A DNA stretch of 64,000 nt from Thalassospira povalilytica (GTDB lineage: Bacteria; Pseudomonadota; Alphaproteobacteria; Rhodospirillales; Thalassospiraceae), in assembly GCF_002844235.1 (NCBI RefSeq), contig NZ_PGTS01000001.1, positions 496,001 through 560,000 of the forward strand, in the 5' to 3' direction. A model generated the notes under the pieces. That model was not told the DNA's origin and did not search any database. It was given only the letters and a program-made list of their open reading frames with translations. A program made the translations under genes and the position numbers. This document shows positions 29,117 through 36,631 of this stretch, in pieces; the stretch's first letter is position 1; each line of letters starts with the position of its first letter.

Positions 29117-30385
29117 ATGGGTGCGATGATCGACAAGGCACAAGCAGCAATCGACAAGGTCAATGAACTTGGGGATCTGAAAGGTAAAATCTTTACCGAA
29201 TTTGACCCGGACCGGATTCTGGCTGCTGCGGCAAAGGCCGAAGAAATGGCTGCTGCCAATCCTGACCTGCCATTGGCCGGGATGCTGGTGTCGATCAAGG
29301 ACCTGTATGACGAGGCTGGCATTGCCACCACGGCGGCATCCAAGCTTTTGCTTGATCGCGCACCGGCCGATCAGGACTGCGATGTTGTGGCCCAGGTCAA
29401 AAAAGCCGGTGCGATCCCGTTCGGGCGCACCAGCCTGAGCGAATTTGCCTATTCCGGTGTCGGGCTTAACCCGCATTACGGCACACCTGGCAATGTGTTC
29501 GACCCTGAAGGCATTCCGGGCGGTTCAACATCGGGCGGCGGTTTGACCGTTGCCCATGATCTGGTTGATTTTGCACTTGGCACCGATACGGGGGGATCGA
29601 TCCGCATCCCGTCGGCAATTAACGGGCTTTATGGTTTCAAACCCAGCCGGTTGTGCGTTTCGGGCAAGGGCATCCATCCGTTGGCAAAAAGTTTCGATAC
29701 GCCAGGCCCGCTTGCGCGTGATCTGGAAACCGCGATCACGGTTTTCGAAGTCATGACCGGCAAGGCCGTTGCGCAGACTGCTGCGAAATCCATGCGGATC
29801 GGTGTGCCGACCAGCGGGTTTGTCGACGGGCTGGATGACCGGGTCAAAGCCGACTTTGCCGCGATTTGTGACAAGCTGAAATCGGCGGGCCATGAGTTGG
29901 TAGAGATCGAGCTTGGCTTTGTTGCCGAGAATGCGATCCTGAATAAGATGCTGGTGGCGTTTGAAGCCCACGCGATCTATTCGGAGGACTTGGAGACACT
30001 TGAAACGGTCGGTGATCCACGTGTTCTGGCACGGATCAAATTTGCCGAAACCCTGTCCAAGGACGAAATGATCGCAGCCTATGCCAAGCGGGCCGACATC
30101 GTTTCGATGTTTAATGCCGCGATGGCCGATGTCGATGTCATGATTGCGCCGACCTTGCCGATGATGGCACCGAAAATTGCCGAGGTCGAAGCCGATTTCG
30201 ACCATTTGAATGCGCAGATGCTGCGCAATACCAGTTATCTTAATCTGGTTGATGCCTGTGCCATTTCGATCCCGGTCCATGTTGAAGGCGAAACCATCCC
30301 GGCGGCCTTGATGATCGCAGCCCCGCACGGGGCGGATAAAGTGGTCCTGAATGCAGCCCGTCAGATCGATCCGCTGTTTGGCTAA
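29117..30385 (+). CDS. Amidase signature family enzyme
   Basis: A 422-residue amidase with the Ser-cisSer-Lys triad: Lys61 (VSIKDLYDEAG), the cis-Ser in GGSTSGGG (137-139) and the nucleophile Ser161 in TDTGGSIRIPSA. It hydrolyses an amide to acid and ammonia; substrates in this family range from urea derivatives to aryl amides and cannot be read here. It starts 49 nt after the DUF2848 gene and closes the operon at a strong terminator. With the TRAP transporter this suggests uptake and breakdown of a nitrogen-containing acid. Confidence 0.9.
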   Translation: MGAMIDKAQAAIDKVNELGDLKGKIFTEFDPDRILAAAAKAEEMAAANPDLPLAGMLVSIKDLYDEAGIATTAASKLLLDRAPADQDCDVVAQVKKAGAIPFGRTSLSEFAYSGVGLNPHYGTPGNVFDPEGIPGGSTSGGGLTVAHDLVDFALGTDTGGSIRIPSAINGLYGFKPSRLCVSGKGIHPLAKSFDTPGPLARDLETAITVFEVMTGKAVAQTAAKSMRIGVPTSGFVDGLDDRVKADFAAICDKLKSAGHELVEIELGFVAENAILNKMLVAFEAHAIYSEDLETLETVGDPRVLARIKFAETLSKDEMIAAYAKRADIVSMFNAAMADVDVMIAPTLPMMAPKIAEVEADFDHLNAQMLRNTSYLNLVDACAISIPVHVEGETIPAALMIAAPHGADKVVLNAARQIDPLFG

Positions 30386-30407
30386 GATCTCCTGTCTGAC
30401 AGAATAG

Positions 30408-30444
30408 AAAAAACGGCCCGGGATTTCCGGGCCGTTTTCTGTTT
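30408..30444 (+). terminator. Terminator after the amidase gene
   Basis: AAAACGGCCCGG pairs with CCGGGCCGTTTT around a 5-nt loop, with an A tract on one side and TTTTCTGTTT on the other. It can serve both the amidase operon and the converging dps gene. Confidence 0.85.
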
Positions 30445-30464
30445 GGGAAAGATTGATCTGATGA

Positions 30465-30935
30465 TCAGCTTTCAAGCAGGGAACGCAGCATCCAGGCGGT
30501 TTTTTCATGAACCTGAATGCGGGCGGTCAGAAGATCGGCAGTCGCGTCATCGTCCGAGCTGTCGCAAATCGGATAAAGCGAACGCGCGGTCTTGATCACG
30601 GTTTCATGGCCCGATACCAGCTGACGGATCATGTCCTTGGCAGCGGGGACGCCTTTTTCTTCCTCGATCGAAGACAGTTCGGCATAGGCCGAGAAACTGG
30701 CCGGTGCAAAGGCACCCAGCGAACGGATACGTTCGGCGATTTCATCAATCGCGGTGGCCAGTTCGGTATATTGTTCTTCGAACATGGTGTGCAGGGTCTG
30801 GAACATCGGACCCGTCACGTTCCAGTGGAAGTTGTGAGTCTTGAGATACAGCGCATAGGAATCAGCCAGAACGCGGCCAAGGCCGTCGGCGATTGCAGTG
30901 CGGTTGGTTTCATTGATGCCAATATCAATCTGCAT
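30465..30935 (-). CDS. dps: Dps-type ferritin, DNA starvation/stationary-phase protection protein
   Basis: A 156-residue Dps protein, a dodecameric cage that oxidises Fe(II) with H2O2 and can coat DNA. The inter-subunit ferroxidase residues lie in [10 protein letters not shown] (His31-like) and [19 protein letters not shown] (Asp and Glu). It lacks a Lys-rich N-terminal tail, so DNA binding may be weak. The start at 30935 follows AAGGAGAT. It converges on the amidase operon. Confidence 0.94.
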   Translation of the reverse strand: MQIDIGINETNRTAIADGLGRVLADSYALYLKTHNFHWNVTGPMFQTLHTMFEEQYTELATAIDEIAERIRSLGAFAPASFSAYAELSSIEEEKGVPAAKDMIRQLVSGHETVIKTARSLYPICDSSDDDATADLLTARIQVHEKTAWMLRSLLES

Positions 30936-31103
30936 GGTCGATCTCCTTTCGTCGAGGGCGCAACCCACGAAGGTTCTTTGTGTTTCTGTCTTGAGAAGGA
31001 GTATGAAACACGCAGAAACGTTACGCCAATCAATAGTTTATTGATTTGCAATAGATCAATTCTATTACAAAAAGTGTGGTTATAGATTGTGTCATGCCAA
31101 GGG

Positions 31104-33164
31104 CTATTTCCCGGCTTTCTGTTGCTGGGTGACGATGGTGTCGGCCTGTTTCCCGGTCAGTTCCTGCATGTGGGAATAGCTGCGTGTGAAAAAGCCGGTT
31201 CCCTGTGTCAAAGAACGTAATTCCGTCACCATGTCGGCGGTTTCCGATGTCGGCATCTGAACGTCGATTTCATCCCATCCCTGCCAGCCATCCTTGGCAT
31301 TGAAGCCAAGAATTTGACCGCGCCGGGTGCTGACCAGCCGCTGGGCCTTGGATGTGAAGTCTGACGGGATCGAAATGGTACAGCGATCAACCGGTTCAAG
31401 AAGCACCGGACCGGCATTGCCAAGTGCCTCGCCGGTGGCGATGCGGCCAGCCATCTGGAAGGCTTGATCGGAACTGTCGACAGTGTGATAGGACCCGTCG
31501 ACCAGCTTGACTGCGACATCAATTACGGGAAAACCAAGTGGCCCGCATCGCAAGCCGTCACGAATGCCTTTTTCGACTGCCGAGATATATTGCCGCGGGA
31601 TGGCGCCACCAACGATATGGTCGCTGAAGTCAAATCCTTCGCCGCGGCCAAGCGGGCGCAGTTCGATTGCAGCATCCCCGAATTGGCCATGTCCGCCGGT
31701 CTGTTTTTTGTATCGTCCGCGGGCCGAGGACGGTTTGCGGATGGTTTCCTGATAACCGGTCAGAACCGCCGTCGTGGTGATTTCCAGATGATAGTGATCG
31801 CGCAGATGTGCCAGCGCGCATTGCAGATGAATGTCCCCCTGACCGGCCAGAACCAGTTGTCCGGTGCTGTCATTGTGGGTGAAGCTCAGGGAACGGTCCT
31901 GTTCGCATAAATGTCGCAAGGCTTCGGTCAGTTTGACATCATCACCCGGTTTGGTGACTTCAAGCCCGGTTTCATAAAGCGGGGGCAGGGGATCGGGCCA
32001 TAAACTGTCGATCAGGCCATCGGTTGCAACCAGGCTTCCGGTGCGCAAATGTTCAATGCGCGGCAGGCCGACAATTGCCCCGGTTCGGGCAGCATCAAGT
32101 TTTTCATGCTTGTCGGCAAAGATGGTGCAAAGTCCTGACAGCTTGTCCGCACCAAGCGCATCAGCGTTTTTAAGAACCCCCGACAGAACGCGCCCAAAGC
32201 AGAACCGCCCGGCATGGGACAGATGCAGGGTTTTGAAAATCTGAACGATGGTTTTCTGATCATCGGGATCAACACCAAGACGATGGGCACAGACATCCGC
32301 CGCAGGGGCTTCGTGGCGCAATGCCTTAAGCAGCCGGATAATCCCGTGATCCTGTTCGGCCGATCCGAAAAACACCGGCACGATCAGATCGCGGCCAAGA
32401 TCCTGTTTAAGATTGTCATAGATCGTGGCAGGGGCGGGTGTTTGATCTTCGAGAATCTGTTCAAGAAGATCATCATCAAAATCAGCCAGTGTTTCGAGCA
32501 GGCCTTCGCGTGCTTCGTCTTCGCGGCTTGCCAACGTGGAGGGCATGGTAATCAGTTTGGAAGGCTGACCTTCGAGATACTGATAAGCCCGTTCAGAGAC
32601 GATATCGACAAAGCCGGTGATGGCATCGTCATGACCATCGCCATCGCGGATCGGTATTTCACGCAGGATCAGGGGGCGTTCGGAAATAGATTGCAGGGCG
32701 TCGATATTATCGCGCAATCGTACGCCGGCATGATCGGTCTTGTTGATGAAAATCAGATGGGGGATGCGGTTGCGATCAAGAAATTTCAGGATCGGGGCAA
32801 CCGTCATCACCCGGGCGGGATCACAATCAACCACGACAATGGCGACATCGCAGATCATCGCGACTTCGCGGGCATCCTGGGCAAAGTCGACCGATCCCGG
32901 ACAGTCGATAAAATGCCATTCCTCGTCAAGATAGGTGGTCTGGGCGCAGGTGAGTTCGGTGCTCATTTCGCGGGTGCGCGATTGGGGATTGTTGTCACCG
33001 ACGGTATTGTGGTCGCGGATGGTTCCCTTGCGGTGGATGCGCCCGGTTGCACATAGCAAACTTTCAAACAGGGAAGTCTTGCCGCTGGAATAGGGGCCGA
33101 TCAGGGCCGCAACGCGCGGGGGATGTGTGCCGGGTGAAGTGGTCGAACGGGCGGTGCTGGGCAT
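31104..33164 (-). CDS. EF-G-like translational GTPase paralogue
   Basis: A 686-residue protein with the full EF-G domain order: GTP-binding domain, domain II, III, IV and V. It is not canonical EF-G: the P-loop is IGPYSSGKTS (22-31) instead of AHIDAGKT, and it lacks the TTTERIL-type sequence. G3 is DCPGSVDF and G4 is NKTDHAG. Domain IV (SSARGRYKKQTGGHGQFGDAAIE) is preserved. Such second EF-G proteins (FusA2 type) are widespread with unclear function. The start at 33164 is chosen because AAGGAG lies 6 nt upstream. It is monocistronic. Confidence 0.88.
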   Translation of the reverse strand: MPSTARSTTSPGTHPPRVAALIGPYSSGKTSLFESLLCATGRIHRKGTIRDHNTVGDNNPQSRTREMSTELTCAQTTYLDEEWHFIDCPGSVDFAQDAREVAMICDVAIVVVDCDPARVMTVAPILKFLDRNRIPHLIFINKTDHAGVRLRDNIDALQSISERPLILREIPIRDGDGHDDAITGFVDIVSERAYQYLEGQPSKLITMPSTLASREDEAREGLLETLADFDDDLLEQILEDQTPAPATIYDNLKQDLGRDLIVPVFFGSAEQDHGIIRLLKALRHEAPAADVCAHRLGVDPDDQKTIVQIFKTLHLSHAGRFCFGRVLSGVLKNADALGADKLSGLCTIFADKHEKLDAARTGAIVGLPRIEHLRTGSLVATDGLIDSLWPDPLPPLYETGLEVTKPGDDVKLTEALRHLCEQDRSLSFTHNDSTGQLVLAGQGDIHLQCALAHLRDHYHLEITTTAVLTGYQETIRKPSSARGRYKKQTGGHGQFGDAAIELRPLGRGEGFDFSDHIVGGAIPRQYISAVEKGIRDGLRCGPLGFPVIDVAVKLVDGSYHTVDSSDQAFQMAGRIATGEALGNAGPVLLEPVDRCTISIPSDFTSKAQRLVSTRRGQILGFNAKDGWQGWDEIDVQMPTSETADMVTELRSLTQGTGFFTRSYSHMQELTGKQADTIVTQQQKAGK

Positions 33165-33536
33165 TGGCATCTCCTTGAACAGGAAGACCGATATCCCATG
33201 GTGCCGGGCGTGTGTTGCGATCTGTTCCACGCTGCAGCAATCCTGGCAGCCGGTCTGGACGTTTCGAATGCCCGGTTTTGTCCGGGATGTCTTTTTAAGG
33301 CAGGGTGGGGACATTGGGCGTCAGGCTGAGCCATTTGGTTGATATGCAGCCCGGTTTGCATGTTTCGTGCTGTCCGATACACCCCCTTAAGTAGATCATG
33401 GCTTGGGGCATTGGTATCAAGTGGTTGGTGGAAATGTGCCCAGATTTGAACATAATTCGCCCCGAAATGGCCCAATCAGGCCTGTTTTCCTGCCTTGTTC
33501 TTCGGTCAAATTCGTTCTTGTCAGTCGAGGACATGG
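33165..33536. other. Promoter region upstream of the EF-G paralogue, no gene seen
   Basis: This stretch between the EF-G-like start and the first candidate sRNA shows only short frames without codon bias or ribosome binding sites. It should contain the divergent promoters for the EF-G-like gene and sRNA A. I could not fix -10/-35 elements. Confidence 0.5.
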
Positions 33537-33684
33537 CCAGCCAAATCTGTCCCCCCTCACAAGGCTGGGCCGGTTGTTTTCAGGTTAGTTCCCCCACCTG
33601 GAATGCCGCGACTGACAAGGTCTCCCCAAGACCGTAATGACCCCGAATATGTTGGGGCGGGTTTATCCCGCCCCATTTTTTTAT
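33537..33684 (+). ncRNA. Candidate small RNA A with C-rich loops
   Basis: A non-coding stretch that folds into three hairpins and a terminator. Hairpin 1 pairs CCAGCC (33537-33542) with GGCTGG (33563-33568) and exposes CTGTCCCCCCTCAC. Hairpin 2 pairs CAGGT (33581) with ACCTG (33596) around a loop ending in CCCCC. Hairpin 3 is GGTCTCCCCAAGACC (33619-33633). The last is a GC-rich terminator with seven T. The unpaired C runs could bind Shine-Dalgarno sequences. Hairpin 3 recurs exactly in sRNA B. The 5' end is not known. Confidence 0.5.
33654..33683 (+). terminator. Terminator of sRNA A
   Basis: GGGGCGGG and CCCGCCCC form a perfect 8-bp stem with a TTTAT loop, followed by ATTTTTTTAT. No coding gene lies upstream on this strand, so it marks the 3' end of a non-coding transcript. 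Confidence 0.85.
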
Positions 33685-33788
33685 GTCCTGATCCGGGGCG
33701 GGACAGGTGCCGTATTTGCCCCATTTCGCCCGCAAATGGTCATCAAGCGTAGATTTTTAAGCCCCAATTACATGGCAAATTCCTAATT

Positions 33789-33966
33789 ATCGGAAGCGCA
33801 AACACCGATGCAGTGCCCTCCCTCACGACGCATCGGGGCCCGAATGAACGTTTTCTCCCCCGAAACGTTCACACCCCACGGGCAAGGCAACGCTTCCGAT
33901 CGGTCTCCCCAAGACCATCTGTCCCCAAAGCCCGGGCGAGCCCCAAGCTCCCCGGGCCTTTTTTTG
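33789..33966 (+). ncRNA. Candidate small RNA B with C-rich loops
   Basis: A closing stem of 10 bp (33789-33798 with 33891-33900, ATCGGAAGCG/CGCTTCCGAT) encloses two hairpins: CCGATGC/GCATCGG (33805-33836) with inner GTG/CAC exposing CCCTCCCT, and GAACGTTT/AAACGTTC (33846-33870) exposing TCTCCCCCG. Then comes GGTCTCCCCAAGACC (33902-33916), identical to one in sRNA A, and a terminator. The long-range 10-bp stem is strong evidence for a structured RNA. The anti-Shine-Dalgarno character of the loops suggests a trans-acting riboregulator. Family assignment is open. Confidence 0.6.
33930..33966 (+). terminator. Terminator of sRNA B
   Basis: GCCCGGG and CCCGGGC (33930-33936 and 33951-33957) with inner GAGC/GCTC form an 11-bp interrupted stem with a CCCAA loop, followed by CTTTTTTTG. 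It converges on the cyclase gene end. Confidence 0.85.
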
Positions 33967-33997
33967 TCTGTGGCATGGTGCGCAAACAGAGCTGCGA

Positions 33998-35374
33998 TCA
34001 GGCCTGTTGCGGGGTTGTTCGTGTAGTGTCGGCGTGACGTGGCTGCGGCGGGGCAATCCCGAATATTCGTGTCGGGGTTTCACGCCCGCGCATGGTGACC
34101 TCACCGCGCGAAATCCAGTTCGGGATATCGGCATGATCACCACAGGCCCTGACGGTGCTTTCTGTGGCCAGGATGTAGCTTCCATATTGTTTGTTCATGC
34201 CTTCAAGGCGGGCGGCGATATTGACGTTGTCACCATGGACGGTAAAGGTCAGGCGGTTTTCCGATCCGATGGCACCGATCACGATATCACCGGTATTGAT
34301 CCCGCATCGTGTTTTCAGCTTTCCACCGAAACTGTAGACCCGGTTTTCGGACAGTTCCTGAATGGCAAGTGCGGTGCGCACCGCATTCAGCGCATGATCG
34401 GCATCCGGGGTGACCGCGTTAAAGGTGATCAGCATGGCATCGCCTTCGAACTGCGTGATCACACCCCCGAAACGCGAAATGATGGCATTGGTCTGGGTGA
34501 AATACTCATTCAGCATCGTCGCCAATGCCTGGGGGCTCAGTTTTTCGGAGATGGATGAGAACCCTTCGATATCGGTGAACATCACGGTTGCGCTAACCGC
34601 TTCGCCATCGCCGGGTTTGATCTGTTGGTCGGCATGGGTGATGCGATCGGCAATTTCGGGCGATACAAACCGTGACAGATCGCGGGCGGCAATTTCATCG
34701 GTGACTGCACGGATAAAGGACCGTTTGGCACGCATTACCGCAATCGTGAGTACAAGGGTGACCAGAACAATTGCGATGATCTTGTCAATTTCCGCACCGA
34801 TCAGGATCGAGTTCGAGGTCAGATAGGTGACATAGTCACGGGTGATCATGCTTTGGCCGCCCTCGCTCCAGATCACGTAACCGGCAAGGATCAGCCAGCC
34901 CAGCGCGGCCGTGCCGCCGGCAATCAGGATATAGCGCGGATCAAAGCGCAGGCTGCGCAACGCGATAAAGATAAAGACATACATCACCGTCGGCGCTTTG
35001 AGATAGAAGCTGGCCGGTTGCATATACTGGATATGGAAGCTCCAGATCAGGACCATCAGAAGCCCGATATCGGCAATCACCGACAAGGTCAGAAAACCGT
35101 CAGTCAGGGCATTGCGATAGGCCAGCATCAACCGTTTCAGCGTGAACAGGTAATAAAGCCCCAGCGCCCATGGCACCGGCTGAATGCCATTGGACATGGT
35201 GGCACTTGGCGAGATCGCATACAGGCTGGCGAAAATGGTCACCAGCAACAATTGCACCCAGCCAATCAGCTTTTCGCTGTCATGTTGTTGTTTGTCGATC
35301 GCGGCCTGAACCCGTTCGGGCAGGTGGGACTGGGCTTTGTTGCCAAACAGGAATGCACCAAGTGTGCTTTTCAT
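33998..35374 (-). CDS. Membrane-bound class III adenylate/guanylate cyclase
   Basis: A 458-residue protein. About six membrane helices occupy residues 30-230, without a recognisable extracellular sensor. The C-terminal class III cyclase domain (about 255-440) contains the metal-binding segment VMFTDIEGFSSISEKLSP and FEGDAMLITFN, plus GINTGDIVIGAIGSENRLTFTVHGDNVNIAARLE. Both metal aspartates are present, so it should be active. Cyclic AMP is the likelier product, but substrate residues are not decisive. The start at 35374 is one of two in-frame ATG codons (35410, 35374). It is flanked on both sides by candidate sRNAs. Confidence 0.9.
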   Translation of the reverse strand: MKSTLGAFLFGNKAQSHLPERVQAAIDKQQHDSEKLIGWVQLLLVTIFASLYAISPSATMSNGIQPVPWALGLYYLFTLKRLMLAYRNALTDGFLTLSVIADIGLLMVLIWSFHIQYMQPASFYLKAPTVMYVFIFIALRSLRFDPRYILIAGGTAALGWLILAGYVIWSEGGQSMITRDYVTYLTSNSILIGAEIDKIIAIVLVTLVLTIAVMRAKRSFIRAVTDEIAARDLSRFVSPEIADRITHADQQIKPGDGEAVSATVMFTDIEGFSSISEKLSPQALATMLNEYFTQTNAIISRFGGVITQFEGDAMLITFNAVTPDADHALNAVRTALAIQELSENRVYSFGGKLKTRCGINTGDIVIGAIGSENRLTFTVHGDNVNIAARLEGMNKQYGSYILATESTVRACGDHADIPNWISRGEVTMRGRETPTRIFGIAPPQPRHADTTRTTPQQA

Positions 35375-35555
35375 TGTGACCGGAATCCCGATTGCTGTGG
35401 CCGAAACCATCAGACAATAGCACAGGATTGCTTAACAGACCCGGCAATGGCGCACACGACCGGCGGGCATTGTTAATCATCGCCCATTTGCCAAACAGGC
35501 CATGCCGGTGCCGGTTAAACAAGCAGGTGTATTGATGGAGGGGGAGGATGCGGGC

Positions 35556-35587
35556 AAAAAAAAAGCCGGGCAACAAATGTGCCCGGC
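35556..35587 (-). terminator. Terminator of sRNA C
   Basis: On the minus strand GCCGGGC and GCCCGGC (35581-35587 and 35565-35571) form a 7-bp stem with a 9-nt loop followed by nine T. It lies 180 nt upstream of the cyclase start, so it does not belong to a coding gene. Confidence 0.85.
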
Positions 35588-35700
35588 AAGTTTATCAGGG
35601 AGGCTTCACGTCTGGGAGACGTAGGACCCTTCGCAGGGCCCTGGGTAAGCCGGACAGGGCGTCCGGCTAAGACCGAAATTCGGTCAGGGAGAAAACTCTT
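35556..35700 (-). ncRNA. Candidate small RNA C with CUCCC loops
   Basis: Read on the minus strand: GACCGA/TCGGTC hairpin (35671-35685) preceded by TCTCCCTG, then AGCCGGAC/GTCCGGCT (35648-35668), then a GGGCCC/GGGTCC stem (about 35624-35641), then ACGTCTCCCAGACGT (35608-35622), single-stranded CCTCCCTG and a terminator with nine T. The block 35596-35625 recurs in sRNA D with a single 1-nt gap. The accessible CUCCC motifs resemble those of AbcR-type sRNAs. The 5' end is a guess. Confidence 0.55.
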
Positions 35701-35925
35701 TACCGCGGTGCGGTGTTTGCCGCTGCGGTTCGAGAGGGAAGATAGCGTTTTTGCCGGGAAACACCACTGCCAAATTGCTTTTTCAGCCATGCAAAATCTG
35801 CATAAATGTTGGGCTGCGAAGATTTGTGGTTTAACTATTTGAAATTGCGCGATTTTATTTGGGTGATCTGTGTCACTTGCTTGTGAAATGGGCATTTGAC
35901 CGCGAAATCAATTGTGCAACAGCAC

Positions 35926-35960
35926 AAAAAAAATGCCGGTAGCAGGGGGGCGCTACCGGC
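35926..35960 (-). terminator. Terminator of sRNA D
   Basis: On the minus strand GCCGGTAGC and GCTACCGGC form a perfect 9-bp stem, with a loop of eight nt containing six C, followed by ATTTTTTTT. Confidence 0.85.
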
Positions 35961-36060
35961 AAAGATCAACAGGGAGGCTTACGTCTGGGAGACGTAGGGA
36001 ACCTTGGGGAAGATTCCGGTGCCGGATTTCGTTCCGACGGACGGATCATGCGGAGATCAG
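35926..36060 (-). ncRNA. Candidate small RNA D, tandem paralogue of sRNA C
   Basis: On the minus strand: short hairpins TCCGTCCGTCGGA and TCCGGCACCGGA, unpaired CTTCCCCAAGG, then ACGTCTCCCAGACGT (35981-35995), CCTCCCTG and a terminator whose loop holds six C. The segment 35970-35998 matches 35596-35625 of sRNA C except for a 1-nt gap. Outside this block the two differ, so the shared hairpin and CCTCCCTG are probably the functional core. It lies between the LysR gene and sRNA C on the same strand. Confidence 0.55.
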
Positions 36061-36574
36061 GGAAGCTGAAGCGATCACGATTTCGCGTCTGCTCACAACT
36101 TATGATGCAAATGTAAGTATGCTTGCTTCCGATTTAAAGTAGAATAAGGTCAGACCAACCATGCAGGGAATGCATGGCAGAAAAATGTCAATAATTTTAA
36201 GAAATTATGACCAGCCCCGCGTCTGGCGCATTCCAAAACACTTATATTAGACCCTGATCCGGATGGCTTGTCCGCGCGATTTTGCATGTAACGGACCGTT
36301 CTGCGACCCGAAAAACAGCATCTGGCGATTCTGTCGGCCAGATATCGGCGGGGATCAACGCCGATCAGGTCGCCTTTTCAGGGGACAGAGATGAATTTTG
36401 GGGCCGCATTTGGCGGGTTCGCAAAGCGTGGTCCGGATGGTGCGTGTATTCCCGTGGTCCGACATCCGGATCATCCCGGTGATGGCAGGGGGCATGCGGG
36501 CAAGGGGGCAGGACGGGGCCATGATCAGTGACCATGGGGATGGGGCGAAATTATCCATGCGTTGCGCGCAATGC

Positions 36575-36604
36575 AAAACGGCCCGGCGGAACTGCCGGGC
36601 CGTT
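36575..36604 (-). terminator. Terminator of the LsrB/VtlR-like gene
   Basis: AACGGCCCGGC and GCCGGGCCGTT pair over 11 bp around a 6-nt loop; on the minus strand the stem is followed by TTGCATTGCG, a poor T tract, so termination may be incomplete and read-through towards sRNA D is possible. Confidence 0.55.
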
Positions 36605-36631
36605 TCAAACGGGATTTGGGTAAGCCTTGCG

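Larger units (their letters stand above)
35375..36631. other. 1.26-kb intergenic region containing two minus-strand sRNAs
   Basis: No reading frame in this stretch looks like a gene; the frame at 35579-35842 on the plus strand merely crosses the hairpins of sRNA C. It contains candidate sRNAs C and D and the terminator of the LysR gene (36575-36604). The part 36061-36560 is rather AT-rich to 36260 and otherwise featureless; the block near 36130-36180 reads on the minus strand like a promoter area for sRNA D (TTGGTC, then TTTAAAT). Confidence 0.6.

Noticed and set aside
33398-34037. Several 60-85 codon plus-strand frames
   Set aside because: They run through the hairpins and terminators of sRNAs A and B and into the cyclase gene; no protein-like character.
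35515-35895. Minus-strand frame of 126 codons (and plus-strand 35579-35842)
   Set aside because: They cross several stem-loops and a terminator of sRNA C, lack ribosome binding sites and show no codon bias.
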